Shown here: positions 9,108-20,580 of the stretch, in pieces
Numbering within the stretch: the stretch's first letter is position 1
Layout of the letters: each line of letters opens with the position of its first letter
Origin: Variovorax soli NBRC 106424
GTDB lineage: Bacteria; Pseudomonadota; Gammaproteobacteria; Burkholderiales; Burkholderiaceae_C
DNA length: 64,000 bases
Assembly: GCF_001591385.1 (NCBI RefSeq)
Contig: NZ_BCUU01000004.1
Span: 62,001 to 126,000, forward strand
Direction of reading: 5' to 3'
The notes under the pieces: model-generated
Told to the model about the DNA's origin: nothing
What the model saw: only the letters and a program-made list of their open reading frames with translations
Database searches by the model: none
Position numbers and translations under genes: made by a program

Positions 9108-9137
9108 GCCCGGTGGTGATTTCCGGGCTCTCTTTTT
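9108..9137 (+). terminator. Intrinsic terminator after kefC
   Basis: GCCCGG (9108-9113) and CCGGGC (9123-9128) form a six-pair stem with a 9-nt loop, followed by TCTCTTTTT. This would end the kefF-kefC transcript before the iron operon promoter. Confidence 0.6.
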
Positions 9138-9153
9138 GTAACGCGCCGATATA

Positions 9154-9172
9154 ATTGGGAACTATTCTCATT
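9154..9172. promoter_or_regulatory. Fur box upstream of the siderophore receptor operon
   Basis: The 19-mer here ends in TATTCTCATT. By my count it matches 15 of 19 positions of the classical Fur operator (the strand reading AATGATAATTATTCTCATT). It stands 75 bp before the receptor start, as expected for iron-repressed transcription. Confidence 0.6.
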
Positions 9173-9213
9173 TCGGCGAGCCAACCCCGTCCATCGGATA
9201 GCCAGCCTTCCTG

Positions 9214-9234
9214 CCGCCCTGAGGGCGGTTTTTT
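9214..9234 (+). terminator. Intrinsic terminator/attenuator in the leader of the siderophore receptor gene
   Basis: CCGCCC (9214-9219), loop TGA and GGGCGG (9223-9228) are followed directly by six T residues (9229-9234). This has the form of an intrinsic terminator. It lies downstream of the Fur box and only 12 bp before the TTG start, with the ribosome site GGAGG (9237-9241) immediately after the T-run. A terminator here would cut the mRNA before its own gene, so attenuation is possible. Confidence 0.6.
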
Positions 9235-9246
9235 CTGGAGGCCATC

Positions 9247-11619
9247 TTGGCTCGATCTCCCCGTCGCCAGGCGGCGCTGCGCGCCGTCCGTTCCCCTGCC
9301 CACCCCCGGGCCGCCAGCGAGAGCACCGCTTTTCCGCTCGGCGCATTGATGCTGGCTGCCTCGGTCAGCAGTTGGGCCCAATCGCCGGCTCAGCCGGCCC
9401 CGCCGGCACAGCCCGCCCAGCCCGCGCAAGCGGCACAGTCGGGCGGCACCCTGAGCCCCATCACCGTGACGGGCCAGGCCGAGGTGCAGGGCAAGGAACA
9501 GCTGCAGACGACCAAGACCGGCATCGCCAAGGGCAACCAGGACATCCGCGATGTGCCCAACTCGATCAACGTCATCACCGAGCGGCTGATCGACGACGCC
9601 AAGCTCGACACCCTGAAGGAAGCGCTGCACTACTCCGCCGGCATCACCTTCGCAGCCACCGAGAACGGCACCGACCAGGACATCCGCCTGCGCGGCTTCC
9701 CGGTGGCCACCGTGGGCGACCTGCTGATCGACGGCATGCGCGACCCCTCGCAGTACGACCGCGACACCTTCAACCTGGACCGCATCGAAGTGCTGCGCGG
9801 CTCGGCCTCCATGCTCTTCGGCCGCGGCTCCACCGGCGGCGTGATCAACCAGGTGACCAAGAAACCCCTGCTGCTCGACCAGACCGACGTGGTGGGCACC
9901 ATCGGCAGCGACGGCTTCTACCGGGCCACCGCCGACATGAACAAGCGCGTGGGCGAAGACTCCGCCTTCCGCCTGAACGCCATGTGGAACAAGTCGGACA
10001 ACGACGGCGCCAAGATCGACAAGTACGGCATTGCGCCGCAGTTCAGCTGGGGCATCGGCTCGCGTGACGAATTCAGCGTAGGCGCCTTCTACCTGAACGT
10101 GGACAACGTGCCCATGGCCGGCACGCGCTACCTGGCCAACGGCACCTTCAAGAACGGCATTGCGCAAAGCACCATTCCGGACCTGAAGCCCGGCGCCTAC
10201 TACGGCAGCCCGAGCGACTACGTGACGGGCGAAGCCGCCTACGTCAACGGCTCCTGGACCCACACCTTCGACGACGGCGGCCAATTGAAGACGCAGGCGC
10301 GCAGCGGCACCTTCGACCGTTCGCAGTGGGGCAGCACCGCCAACTTCTGCAATGTGTTCCCGACGCGGCAGACCAACGGCAACATGGGCTGCGCACCCGC
10401 CGGCGCCGTGAATGCCGGCAACCTCTCGCCCGGCACCTACGTCTTTGCCAACGGCCTGGCGCCGCGCAAGGACCGCTACAAGGGCACCTACCTGCAAAGC
10501 GACTACAGCAACACCTTCAACTGGGGCGGGCTCAAGCACGAGATCCTCGCCGGCGTCGACGCCTCGCGCGAATCGGCGGACCGCTTCGGCGCCTGGGGCG
10601 CCGTCGGCACCAACTTCTACAAGGGCACGACCACCGTCGCCAACCCGAACAGCCTGCCGAACCTGGCGGCCAGCCCGACCTATCGCCCGACGCAGGAGTA
10701 CTCCGCCACCAACTTCGGCGCCTACGTGCAGGACCTGGTGCAGGTCGCGGAACACTGGAAGCTGCTGGGCGGCCTGCGCTGGGACAGCATGCGCGGCGAC
10801 TTCTCGCAGTTCACTTATCCCAACACCAACACCACGACGCCGAGTTCCACAGCCACGTCGCACCTGTCGGAGAACCCGCCGAGCTACCGCGCCGGCGTGC
10901 TGTACCAGCCGTCGCCGACGCAGTCGTACTACGCCTCCTACGGCACCTCGTACAACACGGCAGCCGACACGTACCAGTACGTGACGCCGCAGAACGCCAA
11001 CACGCCGCCCGAGAAGAGCCGCAACATCGAAGTGGGCGGCAAGCTCGACTGGCTGGACGGCAAGCTCTCGACCCGCGCCGCGATCTTCCGCACCGAGAAA
11101 TACAACGAGCGCACCACCGACTCCGACTTTGCCGGCGACACCTACCTGCTCTCGGGCAAGCGCCACTCGCAGGGCCTGGAACTGGAAGTGGTGGGCCGCC
11201 TGACGCCGCAGTGGGAGGTGTACCTGTCGTATGCCTACATCCCCGAGGCCAAGATCGACAAGATCGGCAGCGCGCAAGCCAACGTGGTCGGCTCGCCCGT
11301 GGGCCTGGTGCCCAAGAACAGCGGCGCGATGTGGGTCAGCTACCAGGCCACGCCGAAGTTCCGCGTGGCCGGTGGCATCCGCGGCGCCTCGGAGAACCGT
11401 CCGCTGCAGGGCAACACCGGCGCGGCCTCGACCACCGCCTACGTCCCCGGCTACGTGGTGGGCGACGCCATGATGGAATACAAGTTCACGCCCGACGTGT
11501 TCGCGCAGTTCAACGTGACCAACATCACCAACAAGCTCTACGGCGACCAGCTGTACCCGGGCTTCGTGGTCGCGGGCCTGCAGCGCACCTACCAGGCGAC
11601 GATCGGGGTACGCTTCTGA
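9247..11619 (+). CDS. TonB-dependent catecholate siderophore receptor (Fiu-like)
   Basis: This 790-residue outer-membrane receptor imports ferric siderophore. A basic N-terminus with a hydrophobic signal stretch (near residues 30-45) leads to an Ala/Pro/Gln-rich linker and a TonB-box-like region LSPITVTGQ. The plug domain follows ([18 protein letters not shown], then [28 protein letters not shown]), then a 22-strand barrel ending in Phe ([10 protein letters not shown]). Similarity and neighbours fit the Fiu/PiuA group for monomeric catechols. The start is TTG 9247, supported by GGAGG at 9237-9241; no ATG lies upstream in frame. It begins an operon with a PiuC-like gene 25 bp downstream. Confidence 0.93.
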   Translation: MARSPRRQAALRAVRSPAHPRAASESTAFPLGALMLAASVSSWAQSPAQPAPPAQPAQPAQAAQSGGTLSPITVTGQAEVQGKEQLQTTKTGIAKGNQDIRDVPNSINVITERLIDDAKLDTLKEALHYSAGITFAATENGTDQDIRLRGFPVATVGDLLIDGMRDPSQYDRDTFNLDRIEVLRGSASMLFGRGSTGGVINQVTKKPLLLDQTDVVGTIGSDGFYRATADMNKRVGEDSAFRLNAMWNKSDNDGAKIDKYGIAPQFSWGIGSRDEFSVGAFYLNVDNVPMAGTRYLANGTFKNGIAQSTIPDLKPGAYYGSPSDYVTGEAAYVNGSWTHTFDDGGQLKTQARSGTFDRSQWGSTANFCNVFPTRQTNGNMGCAPAGAVNAGNLSPGTYVFANGLAPRKDRYKGTYLQSDYSNTFNWGGLKHEILAGVDASRESADRFGAWGAVGTNFYKGTTTVANPNSLPNLAASPTYRPTQEYSATNFGAYVQDLVQVAEHWKLLGGLRWDSMRGDFSQFTYPNTNTTTPSSTATSHLSENPPSYRAGVLYQPSPTQSYYASYGTSYNTAADTYQYVTPQNANTPPEKSRNIEVGGKLDWLDGKLSTRAAIFRTEKYNERTTDSDFAGDTYLLSGKRHSQGLELEVVGRLTPQWEVYLSYAYIPEAKIDKIGSAQANVVGSPVGLVPKNSGAMWVSYQATPKFRVAGGIRGASENRPLQGNTGAASTTAYVPGYVVGDAMMEYKFTPDVFAQFNVTNITNKLYGDQLYPGFVVAGLQRTYQATIGVRF

Positions 11620-11644
11620 GCTGCTGAAACCAGGAGTCAATGCG

Positions 11645-12331
11645 ATGCTGCTGCATGTTCGAGGCGTGCTCACACCCGAAGAGGTCGCGCGGGCCAACGC
11701 CGTCCTCGCGGGTGCGCCCTGGGAAGACGGCCGGCTGACCGCCGGCACGCAATCGGCGCAGGCCAAGAACAACCTGCAGCTGCGCGAGGACTGCGACGAA
11801 ACCCGCACCGTGCAGCAGATGCTGCTGCGCGGGCTGGAGCGCCACCAGGTCTTCTTCTCGGCCGCGCTGCCCAAGCAGATCTCGCCGCCGCTGTTCAACC
11901 GCTACGGCGGTACGGCCAACGCCTTCGGCAACCACGTCGACAGCGCGGTGCGCTTCTTGCGCGACGGCAGCGGGCGCGTGCGCACCGACGTGTCGTGCAC
12001 GCTCTTCCTGAGCGAGCCGGCCGACTACGACGGCGGCGAGCTGGTCATCGAGGACACCTACGGCGAGCAGCGCGTGAAGCTCGCGGCCGGCGACATGGTG
12101 CTGTACCCCGGCACCAGCGTGCACCGCGTGGAGCCGGTCACGCGCGGCCACCGCGTGGCCAGCTATTTCTGGATCCAGAGCATGATCCGCAGCGACGAGC
12201 AGCGCCGGCTGCTCTACGACATGGACAACCACCTGCGCCACCTGCGCAGCAAGTTCGGCGAGACCGATCCCGGCGTGATCGGCCTGACCAGCACCTATCA
12301 CAACCTGCTGCGCATGTGGCTCGACACCTGA
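11645..12331 (+). CDS. piuC: PiuC/YbiX-type Fe(II)/2-oxoglutarate dioxygenase
   Basis: This 228-residue PKHD-type hydroxylase has the expected iron triad. H97 and D99 are in FGNHVDSAV, and H160 is in SVHRVEPV, followed by an Arg (in the ITRGHR-type position) for the 2-oxoglutarate carboxylate. Homologues sit beside Fiu/PiuA receptors and are required for full use of the imported siderophore-like compounds, although the substrate has not been settled. It lies 25 bp after the receptor gene, with AGGAG before the ATG, so it belongs to the iron-regulated operon. Confidence 0.93.
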   Translation: MLLHVRGVLTPEEVARANAVLAGAPWEDGRLTAGTQSAQAKNNLQLREDCDETRTVQQMLLRGLERHQVFFSAALPKQISPPLFNRYGGTANAFGNHVDSAVRFLRDGSGRVRTDVSCTLFLSEPADYDGGELVIEDTYGEQRVKLAAGDMVLYPGTSVHRVEPVTRGHRVASYFWIQSMIRSDEQRRLLYDMDNHLRHLRSKFGETDPGVIGLTSTYHNLLRMWLDT

Positions 12332-12360
12332 GCCCGGCGCCCGACCGACAAGGCCTTCAC

Positions 12361-12666
12361 ATGATCCGACGTTCGTTCCCTCTTCCGGCCGCCGTGGCCG
12401 CCTTCATGCTGACCGCGGGCAGCGCAGCCCTCGCCCAGGTCGTCGACCACGACAAGGTGCGCTGCGAGCCGGTGCCCAAGGAAGAGATGAAGCCGCAGAT
12501 GGACCTGCAGCGCAAGCTCACCGCCGAAGGCTGGAAGGTGCGCCAGGTCAAGAACTTCAACGGCTGCTACGAGGTCTACGGCTTCGACGCCAGCGGCAAG
12601 CGCGTCGAAGCCTTCTTCAACCCCAAGACCTTCGACAAGGTCGGGGAAGTGAAGCAGCCCGAGTAA
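12361..12666 (+). CDS. Small periplasmic PepSY-like protein
   Basis: The protein has 101 residues. A signal peptide (residues 1-25, cleavage near ALAQ-VV) precedes a short domain with KLTAEGWKVRQVKNFNGCYEVYG and KRVEAFFNPKTFDKV, which has the alpha-beta-beta layout of a PepSY domain. It contains two Cys (in VRCEPV and NGCYEV) that could pair in the periplasm. It lies between piuC and a cytochrome b561 gene, an arrangement seen in siderophore-uptake clusters where reduction of ferric complexes is proposed. Function is inferred from context. Confidence 0.8.
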   Translation: MIRRSFPLPAAVAAFMLTAGSAALAQVVDHDKVRCEPVPKEEMKPQMDLQRKLTAEGWKVRQVKNFNGCYEVYGFDASGKRVEAFFNPKTFDKVGEVKQPE

Positions 12667-12685
12667 CAAGAGAGAGCCTGCGCAG

Positions 12686-13228
12686 GTGAACGATCGCGTC
12701 AGGGTGTGGGACCCGCTGCAGCGCCTGCTGCACTGGGGCCTGGCGGGCGCGACCGCCCTGTGCTGGTGGGCCGGCGAAGAACGGCTGGCCTTGCACATCA
12801 CCCTCGGCTACACGGCGCTGGCCATCACGCTCGCGCGGGGCGTGTGGGGATGGGTGGGCACGCCCTACGCCAGGTTCGCCGGCTTCGTGTTCCCGCCCTC
12901 GGCCGTGGGCCGATACGCGCGCGACCTCCTGCGCAGGCAGGAACGCCGCTACCTGGGCCACAACCCGCTGGGCGGCTGGATGGTGGTGGCGCTTTTGCTG
13001 TGCATGGCTTTCGTGTGCGTCACCGGCTACCTCTACACCACCGACCGCTTCTGGGGCCTGGCGTGGGTCGAGCTGGCGCACCGCGGCTCGGCCTGGACGC
13101 TGGTGGGGCTGGTGGCCCTGCATGTGGCGGGCGTGGTCTTCACGAGCTGGCGCCACCGCGAGAACCTGGTTGCGGCCATGTTCAGCGGGCGCAAGCGGCG
13201 CGCCGAGGCGCAAACGCCCTCGCACTGA
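12686..13228 (+). CDS. Cytochrome b561-type membrane protein
   Basis: This 180-residue di-heme cytochrome b has four membrane helices. Its opening, VWDPLQRLLHWGLAG, carries the first heme His. Others lie in HITLGYTALAITLARGVWGW and in the last helix, LVGLVALHVAGVVFTSWRHREN. Such proteins shuttle electrons across the inner membrane. Together with the small periplasmic protein upstream it could reduce siderophore iron in the periplasm, which is an inference. The start is a GTG at 12686 with AGAGAG about 10 bp before it. It is the last gene of the iron operon. Confidence 0.88.
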   Translation: MNDRVRVWDPLQRLLHWGLAGATALCWWAGEERLALHITLGYTALAITLARGVWGWVGTPYARFAGFVFPPSAVGRYARDLLRRQERRYLGHNPLGGWMVVALLLCMAFVCVTGYLYTTDRFWGLAWVELAHRGSAWTLVGLVALHVAGVVFTSWRHRENLVAAMFSGRKRRAEAQTPSH

Positions 13229-13252
13229 GCCCACGCGCGCGCCACGCTGGCG

Positions 13253-14392
13253 TCAGGCCTCCGCCGTCGCCACCGCGCCGCGCACCGGAATACCCATCGC
13301 CTCCAGCGTCTGCGCAATGGCGGCCACGGCCCCCGGAATGCCGGCCTCGCCGAAGTGGCCCATGCAGCCCACGCGGAAGGTTTCCATCTGGGTCAGCTTG
13401 CCCGGGTAGAGGATGTAGCCACGCTTCTTCACCTCGGCGTAGAAGCGCTTGAACTCGTAGTTCGGGTGATCGGGCGCGTGGAAGGTCACGATGATCGGCG
13501 CCTGGATGTCCGCCGACAGGAAGGAACGCACGCCGATGGCCGCCAGGCCCGAGACGAGTGCTTCGCAGTTGCGCGCATAGCGCGCGCCGCGCGCCGGCAG
13601 GCCGCCCTCCTCCAGGTACTGCTCGATGGCCTCGTCCAGCGCCGCCAGCACGTGGGTGGGCGGCGTGAAGCGCCATTGCGTGGTCTTCTGCATGTAGACC
13701 CACTGGTCGTACAGGTCCAGCGCCAGCGAAGGGCTGTTGCCTTCGCACTTCTCCAGCACGCTGCGGCGGATGATGACGAAGCCCATGCCGGGCACGCCTT
13801 CCAGGCATTTGCCCGAGGCGGCGATGACCGCGTCGAAGGGCGTGCGCGCCGCGTCGATGGGCAGCGCGCCGAAGGAGCTCATCGCGTCCACGATCAGCCC
13901 GCGGCCATGCTTTTCCACCACTTGCGCGATCTCGTGCAGCGGGTTGAGCACACCGGCGCCGGTCTCGCAATGCACCATGGCCACGTGGGTGATGCCGGGG
14001 TCGGCCGCCAGCGCGCGGTCGATGTCGGCCGGCGAGACGCGCTGGTCCTCGGTGTAGTCGATGGTGGTGACCTTGCGGCCCAGCACGCGGCAGATGCGCG
14101 CCAGGCGCTGGCAGTAGGCGCCGTTGCTGGGCACCAGCACGTGGCCATCGCGAGGCACCAGCGTGCCCACCGCCGCTTCCACCGAGAAGGTGCCGCTGCC
14201 CTGCATCGGCACGCACTCGTGCGTGGCGGCGGCATTGGCAATGGCCAGCAGGCGCTGGCGCACACGGGTGGTGATCTGGTTGAAGTCGCCGTCCCACGAT
14301 CCCCAGTCGCGCAGCATGGCCTGGCGCGTGCGGTCCGAGGTGGTCAGGGGGCCGGGGGTGAGCAGGATGGGCGGGTTCGGCGTGTGGCTCAT
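13253..14392 (-). CDS. phnW: 2-Aminoethylphosphonate-pyruvate transaminase
   Basis: This 379-residue class V PLP aminotransferase converts AEP and pyruvate to phosphonoacetaldehyde and alanine. The N-terminus has the family phrase [19 protein letters not shown], and the PLP lysine is in [15 protein letters not shown] (near 198). Class V relatives such as alanine-glyoxylate aminotransferase look similar, but the setting between AEP transport genes and phnA/phnY decides for PhnW. It is the last gene of the leftward transport operon, 46 bp after the permease gene. No phnX (phosphonatase) is present; the aldehyde is evidently oxidised by PhnY instead. Confidence 0.92.
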   Translation of the reverse strand: MSHTPNPPILLTPGPLTTSDRTRQAMLRDWGSWDGDFNQITTRVRQRLLAIANAAATHECVPMQGSGTFSVEAAVGTLVPRDGHVLVPSNGAYCQRLARICRVLGRKVTTIDYTEDQRVSPADIDRALAADPGITHVAMVHCETGAGVLNPLHEIAQVVEKHGRGLIVDAMSSFGALPIDAARTPFDAVIAASGKCLEGVPGMGFVIIRRSVLEKCEGNSPSLALDLYDQWVYMQKTTQWRFTPPTHVLAALDEAIEQYLEEGGLPARGARYARNCEALVSGLAAIGVRSFLSADIQAPIIVTFHAPDHPNYEFKRFYAEVKKRGYILYPGKLTQMETFRVGCMGHFGEAGIPGAVAAIAQTLEAMGIPVRGAVATAEA

Positions 14393-14438
14393 GAAGGGTC
14401 TCCGGATCGAGTGGGTGGGTTCGGAAGAAGAAGCGTCG

Positions 14439-16172
14439 TCAGGTGCGGGCCAGCGTGCGCCAGGCCTGGGTGCGGGCCAGCAGCACGCGGGTGAGCAGGG
14501 CGTAGGCGATGCACACCGTGATGGAGGTGAGCACGATCAGCGTGGCCAGGGCCGCGGCGGGGCCGATGTCGCCCGCGTCGTCCATGTGCATGATCGCGAC
14601 GGAAGCCAGGATGGTCTCGGGCGTGTACAGAAAGATGGCGCACGACAGGCTCGCCATCGACACCACGAAGAAGTAGCGGCCGATGTCCAGGATGGCCGGC
14701 AGGCACACCGGCACCGTGACGCGGAAGAAGGTCTTGAACAGCGGAACCTTCAGCGAGGCGGACACGGCCTCGAACTCGTTGTCGATCTGCTTGAGCGCGG
14801 TGATGGCCGTGAGGTGGCTCGAGGTGTAGTAGTGCACCACCATCGAGATGATCAGGATCGCCATCGTCTGGTACATGAAGTTCAGCGGATTGGCCGGGTG
14901 GTTGAAGAACATCACGTAGCCCAGGCCCAGCACCAGGCCGGGCACGGCCATCGACAGCATGGCCATCAGGTGCATGGTGCGCCCGAGCATGCCGAGGTTG
15001 CGGGTCTTCTCGATGAGGTAGGCGCCGATGAACACGATCAGCGAACCCGCCAGCGCGGTGGCGAAGGCCACGACCAGGCTGTTGGTGTAGGCCTGCGCCA
15101 TGTCGCTTTCCACCAGCACGAAGTGGTAGTGCTTGAGCGTGAAGCTCAGGTCGTAGGGCCACAGCGAGATCGCCGAGGTGTAGATCGCCATGCCCACCGT
15201 GGCCAGCAGCAGGCCGCACACCACCGCGCAGAACAGCGTCAGCAGCGCATCGGTGATGCGGCGCTGCGGCGGGAAGTACGGCACCGAGCGCGCGCTCAGC
15301 TGCGCCTTGATCTTGCGGCGCACGACGTAGTCGATGCAGAACGACACGACCGAGGGCACCAGCAGCAGCAGGCCCACCACCGCGCCGATGGCGAAGTTGT
15401 GCTGGCCCACCACCTGCTTGAACACGTCCACCGACAGCACGTTGAAGTTGCCGCCGATGACCTTGGGCGCGCCGAAGTCGCTCACCACATAGGTGAAGAC
15501 CACGGTGGCCGCGCTGATCAGGCCGTACTTGGCCGACGGCAGCGTGATGGTGAAGAACTGCCGCGACGGCCGCGTGCGCAGCGCGGTGGCCGCCTCGTAC
15601 AGCCGGCCGTCGGCCAGCGCCAGCGAGGTGGTCAGGATCATCAGCGCATGCGGAAAGGTGTTGTAGACCTCCGCCAGGATGATGCCCAGCGGGCCGTAGA
15701 TCGACACGCCGCCCAGCAGGAACTTGAGCGCCCCCTGGTTGCCGAACCATTGCACGAAGGAGATGGCGGACAGCAGCGAAGGCGCCAGCAGCGGAATGAG
15801 CGCAATCAGCCGGAAGGTGGCCTTCAGCGGCGCCGGCATGCGGCTGCGCGTGAGCGCGTAGGCGAACACGAAGGCCGTGGGCACCGAGATGGCCACCACG
15901 GCCGCCGCCACCCACAGCGAGTTCCACACCGAGCGCAGCAGGCTGGGCGTGCTGAAGTAGGCGATGAAGTGCGTCAGGCCGACGAAGCGGCCCTGCTTGT
16001 CCTGCACCGCGTGCACGAGGATGGTGAACAGCGGCGCGGCCAGGAACAGCGCCAGCAGGGCCAGCACGGCGAACAGCACGAGCCTGGCCACGATCTCGTC
16101 GCGGCTCCAGCGCATGCGGCCGGCTGCCGCGGCCACCGGCAGGGCGGGCATCGGGGGGGCGATCGCGCTCAT
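14439..16172 (-). CDS. phnU: AEP ABC transporter, double-domain permease
   Basis: This 577-residue inner-membrane protein has two binding-protein-dependent permease domains in tandem (about residues 60-290 and 350-570), roughly 12 helices in all. Each domain has an EAA-type loop, seen as [21 protein letters not shown] and [22 protein letters not shown]. It corresponds to the PhnU2-type fused permease of putative 2-aminoethylphosphonate importers; the enterobacterial PhnU and PhnV are separate proteins. Its ATG overlaps the ATPase stop by four bases (ATGA). Confidence 0.9.
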   Translation of the reverse strand: MSAIAPPMPALPVAAAAGRMRWSRDEIVARLVLFAVLALLALFLAAPLFTILVHAVQDKQGRFVGLTHFIAYFSTPSLLRSVWNSLWVAAAVVAISVPTAFVFAYALTRSRMPAPLKATFRLIALIPLLAPSLLSAISFVQWFGNQGALKFLLGGVSIYGPLGIILAEVYNTFPHALMILTTSLALADGRLYEAATALRTRPSRQFFTITLPSAKYGLISAATVVFTYVVSDFGAPKVIGGNFNVLSVDVFKQVVGQHNFAIGAVVGLLLLVPSVVSFCIDYVVRRKIKAQLSARSVPYFPPQRRITDALLTLFCAVVCGLLLATVGMAIYTSAISLWPYDLSFTLKHYHFVLVESDMAQAYTNSLVVAFATALAGSLIVFIGAYLIEKTRNLGMLGRTMHLMAMLSMAVPGLVLGLGYVMFFNHPANPLNFMYQTMAILIISMVVHYYTSSHLTAITALKQIDNEFEAVSASLKVPLFKTFFRVTVPVCLPAILDIGRYFFVVSMASLSCAIFLYTPETILASVAIMHMDDAGDIGPAAALATLIVLTSITVCIAYALLTRVLLARTQAWRTLART

Positions 16173-17302
16173 GCCTGGGCGCGCGCCGCAAAGGCGCGGA
16201 TGCGGTTGGCGCGCAGCGCGATGTCGATGGTGTTGCCCTCGCGGATGTCCAGGTCGTGCAGCTGGTTGAGCGAGAAATGCAGCCCGATCGTCTGGCCGCG
16301 CAGTGCGTCGGCCGTGACCTCCGCAATGCACAGCCCGCCCAGGAATTCAACCCGCGTGACCAGCGCCTTCAGGCGATTGGCGGTGCTTTCATCCAGGTTC
16401 TCGACCGCGCGGTCCTCCGGCCGCAGGTACAGGTTGACCGCCTCGCCCGGCGTGAAGGCGGCGCTGCAGGCGTCGCACTGCAGTTCCATGTCGCCCACAC
16501 GAAAGCGCTGGTTGCCCAGCGCCACCGACTGCAGCACGTTCACCTTGCCCACGAAGTCGGCCACGAAGGGCGTGGCCGGCCGCTCGTACACCTCCAGCGG
16601 CGTGCCCACCTGCTCGATCACGCCGTGGTTCATCACCACGATGCGGTCGGCCATGGACAGCGCCTCTTCCTGGTCGTGCGTGACCATGATGGTGGTGATG
16701 CCCACCTGCTTCTGCAGCCGGCGGATCTCGCCGCGCAGGCGGATGCGCTCCAGCGCGTCCAGCGCCGAGAGCGGCTCGTCCAGCAGGAGCAGCCCGGGCC
16801 GGGTGGCCAGCGCACGGGCCAGGGCCACGCGCTGCTGCTGCCCGCCCGACAGCTGGCTGGGGTACTTGCCGCCCGAACTGGGCAAGCCCACCAGGCGCAG
16901 CAGTTCGTCGACCCGCGCCTTGATGTCGGCGCGCCGCGCACGGCTGTTGACCAGCCCGTAGCCCACGTTGTCGGCAATGGTCAGGTTCGGGAACAGGGCA
17001 TAGGACTGGAACACGATGCCGTAGTCGCGCTGGTTGGGCGGCAGCCAGGAGACGTCCTTGCCGTTCTGCAGGATGCGCCCGGCGGTCTGCGTCTCCAGCC
17101 CCGCGATGATGCGCAGCAGCGTGGTCTTGCCGCAGCCCGAGGGGCCCAGGAAGCACAGCATCTCGCCGGGGTTGACGCGCAAGTGCACGTCGCGCAATGC
17201 GCTGAAGGACTCGAAGTCCTTGCGCACCCCCACGATTTCCAGCGCGGCGGGCGCGCCCTGCGGGGCGGACTTGGAAGATGGCTCGGTGGCGGTCGATTCC
17301 AT
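16169..17302 (-). CDS. phnT: AEP ABC transporter, ATP-binding protein
   Basis: This 377-residue ABC ATPase powers AEP import. It has Walker A GPSGCGKTT (near residue 53), Q-loop VFQSYALFPN, signature LSGGQQQR, Walker B LLLLDEP and the switch His in VTHDQEEA. After residue 260 a TOBE-like domain (NLYLRPEDRAVE and following) is typical of the polyamine/phosphonate (PotA/FbpC) subfamily. It lies 88 bp downstream of the binding-protein gene and overlaps the permease gene by 4 bp. The start has a clear AGAG-type ribosome site. Confidence 0.92.
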   Translation of the reverse strand: MESTATEPSSKSAPQGAPAALEIVGVRKDFESFSALRDVHLRVNPGEMLCFLGPSGCGKTTLLRIIAGLETQTAGRILQNGKDVSWLPPNQRDYGIVFQSYALFPNLTIADNVGYGLVNSRARRADIKARVDELLRLVGLPSSGGKYPSQLSGGQQQRVALARALATRPGLLLLDEPLSALDALERIRLRGEIRRLQKQVGITTIMVTHDQEEALSMADRIVVMNHGVIEQVGTPLEVYERPATPFVADFVGKVNVLQSVALGNQRFRVGDMELQCDACSAAFTPGEAVNLYLRPEDRAVENLDESTANRLKALVTRVEFLGGLCIAEVTADALRGQTIGLHFSLNQLHDLDIREGNTIDIALRANRIRAFAARAQA

Positions 17303-17377
17303 GGTTGGCTCTCTTCGGGTGGCGCGGCGGCCGGCCGGTGGCGGCGGCCGCGCGCGGGTGGGGTCCGTGTTCGCGTG

Positions 17378-17392
17378 GAGGCGCTGCGCCTC
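17378..17392. promoter_or_regulatory. Palindrome at the end of the binding-protein gene
   Basis: GAGGCGC-T-GCGCCTC is a perfect 15-bp palindrome overlapping the phnS stop codon. In the transcript it could fold into a short hairpin between the binding-protein and ATPase cistrons. Such hairpins often stabilise binding-protein mRNA in ABC operons. There is no T-run, so it is not a full terminator. Confidence 0.35.
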
Positions 17393-18431
17393 AGGGCTTG
17401 GGCTCGGCCTTGCCTTCGTAGCGCTTGCCCCACTCGGCCAGGATGCGCTCGCGGTTCTTGGCCGCCCACTCCAGGTCGTTCTTGGCCAGCAGCTTCTCGT
17501 AGTTGTCCGGAATGCCTTCCAGCTTGGAGGCCACGCCCGGGTAGGCCACCACGGCCCACCAGTTGGCGGTGATGACGTTGGCGTCCTTGCTGGCCATCCA
17601 GTCGGCAAAGCGCTTGGCCTGCGCGGCCTTGGCCGTGGTCTTCATGACGCCCGTGGCCTCGATGTCCCAGCCCAGGCCTTCCTTGGGAAAGACCAGGTCC
17701 ACCGGGGCGCCGGACTTCTTCACCTGGTGCGCGCGGAACTCGAAGGAAATGCCGATGGGAAATTCGCCGGTGGCCGCCTGCTTGCACGGCTTGGAGCCGG
17801 AGTGCACGTACTGGGCCACGTTCTGGTGCAGTGCGTCCATGTATTTCCAGCCTTCGTCCTCGCCCCACATCTGCAGCCAGGACGACACATCGAGGTAGCC
17901 GGTGCCGCTGGAGGCCGGATGCGGCATGGAGATGGTGCCCTTGTAGATGGGCTTGGCCAGGTCCTTCCAGCTCTCGGGCTTGGGAATGCCGCGCTTTTGC
18001 GCTTCCACGCGGTTGAAGCAGATGGTGGCGGCCCACACGTCCATGCCCACCCACGAGGGCGGATTGGCGGCATCCGAGTAGGCGCGGTTGAGTTCCTTGA
18101 AGCCCTTGGGCTCGTAGGGCATGAGCATGCCCTCCTGCTTGAGCAGCGCCAGGCTGCTGGCGGCCAGCCCGGCCACCACGTCGGCCTGCGGGTTGGCCTT
18201 CTCGGCCAGCAGCTTGGCGGTGACGATGCCGGTGGAGTCGCGCACCCAGCGCACCTCGATGTCGGGGTTGGCCTTTTCGAAGGCGTCCTTGTAGAGCTTC
18301 ATGGCGTCGGTCTCGAGCGCCGTGTAGACCTGCAGGGTGGTCTTCTGCGCAAAGGCGCTGGTGCCGACCAGGCCGAGTGCCGCAAGACAAAGGCCGAGCC
18401 CGAAACGGGCGGCGCGGGAGGGAGTCGTCAT
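17391..18431 (-). CDS. phnS: AEP ABC transporter, periplasmic substrate-binding protein
   Basis: This 346-residue type 2 periplasmic binding protein of the FbpA/PotD class has a signal peptide cleaved near TSAFA-QKTTLQVY. Visible features are the N-lobe start TLQVYTALETDAMKLYKDAF and the ligand-region phrase HPASSGTGYLDVSSW, where Ser/Thr residues probably hold the phosphonate. It begins the leftward transport operon and has AAGGAG before the ATG. Its promoter is the left-facing half of the shared GntR operator. Assignment to AEP rests on homology to the PhnS2 type and on the neighbouring catabolic genes. Confidence 0.9.
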   Translation of the reverse strand: MTTPSRAARFGLGLCLAALGLVGTSAFAQKTTLQVYTALETDAMKLYKDAFEKANPDIEVRWVRDSTGIVTAKLLAEKANPQADVVAGLAASSLALLKQEGMLMPYEPKGFKELNRAYSDAANPPSWVGMDVWAATICFNRVEAQKRGIPKPESWKDLAKPIYKGTISMPHPASSGTGYLDVSSWLQMWGEDEGWKYMDALHQNVAQYVHSGSKPCKQAATGEFPIGISFEFRAHQVKKSGAPVDLVFPKEGLGWDIEATGVMKTTAKAAQAKRFADWMASKDANVITANWWAVVAYPGVASKLEGIPDNYEKLLAKNDLEWAAKNRERILAEWGKRYEGKAEPKP

Positions 18432-18513
18432 TCGAATAGCTCCTTGTACTTGGCTGTCACGAGAGTGGTGGAAGCTTGTGGAAGCGCCATGGGACGGACA
18501 CCTCTGGAGTAAA

Positions 18514-18542
18514 AATGTAGAACGTCGAATGATTACTGTCAA
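18514..18542 (-). promoter_or_regulatory. Leftward sigma-70 promoter of the phnS-T-U-W operon
   Basis: On the minus strand a consensus -35 TTGACA (complement of 18537-18542) and a -10 TACATT (complement of 18514-18519) are separated by exactly 17 bp. The -35 box is contained in the left arm of the operator palindrome. The predicted leader before the phnS ATG is about 75 nt. Confidence 0.6.
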
Positions 18543-18545
18543 CTG

Positions 18546-18553
<8 letters not shown>
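18535..18553. promoter_or_regulatory. GntR-type operator shared by both phn operons
   Basis: The arms ACTGTCAA (18535-18542) and TTGACAGT (18546-18553) form a perfect 8-bp inverted repeat around CTG. It is central in the divergent gap between phnS and the regulator gene, and each arm contains one TTGACA -35 box. A dimeric FCD-type GntR protein bound here would block both promoters at once. It is the obvious target of the regulator encoded next to it. Confidence 0.65.
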
Positions 18554-20557
<2,004 letters not shown>

Positions 20558-20580
20558 ATCCGATCCTGGAGACGCAACCC

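Noticed and set aside
8935-11898. A 987-codon minus-strand frame opposite the siderophore receptor
   Set aside because: The translation has no domain and is antisense to a receptor with clear plug and barrel motifs.
14124-16961. A 945-codon plus-strand frame opposite the permease and ATPase genes
   Set aside because: The antisense composition is rich in Gln/His/Arg, and it contradicts strong motifs on the other strand.
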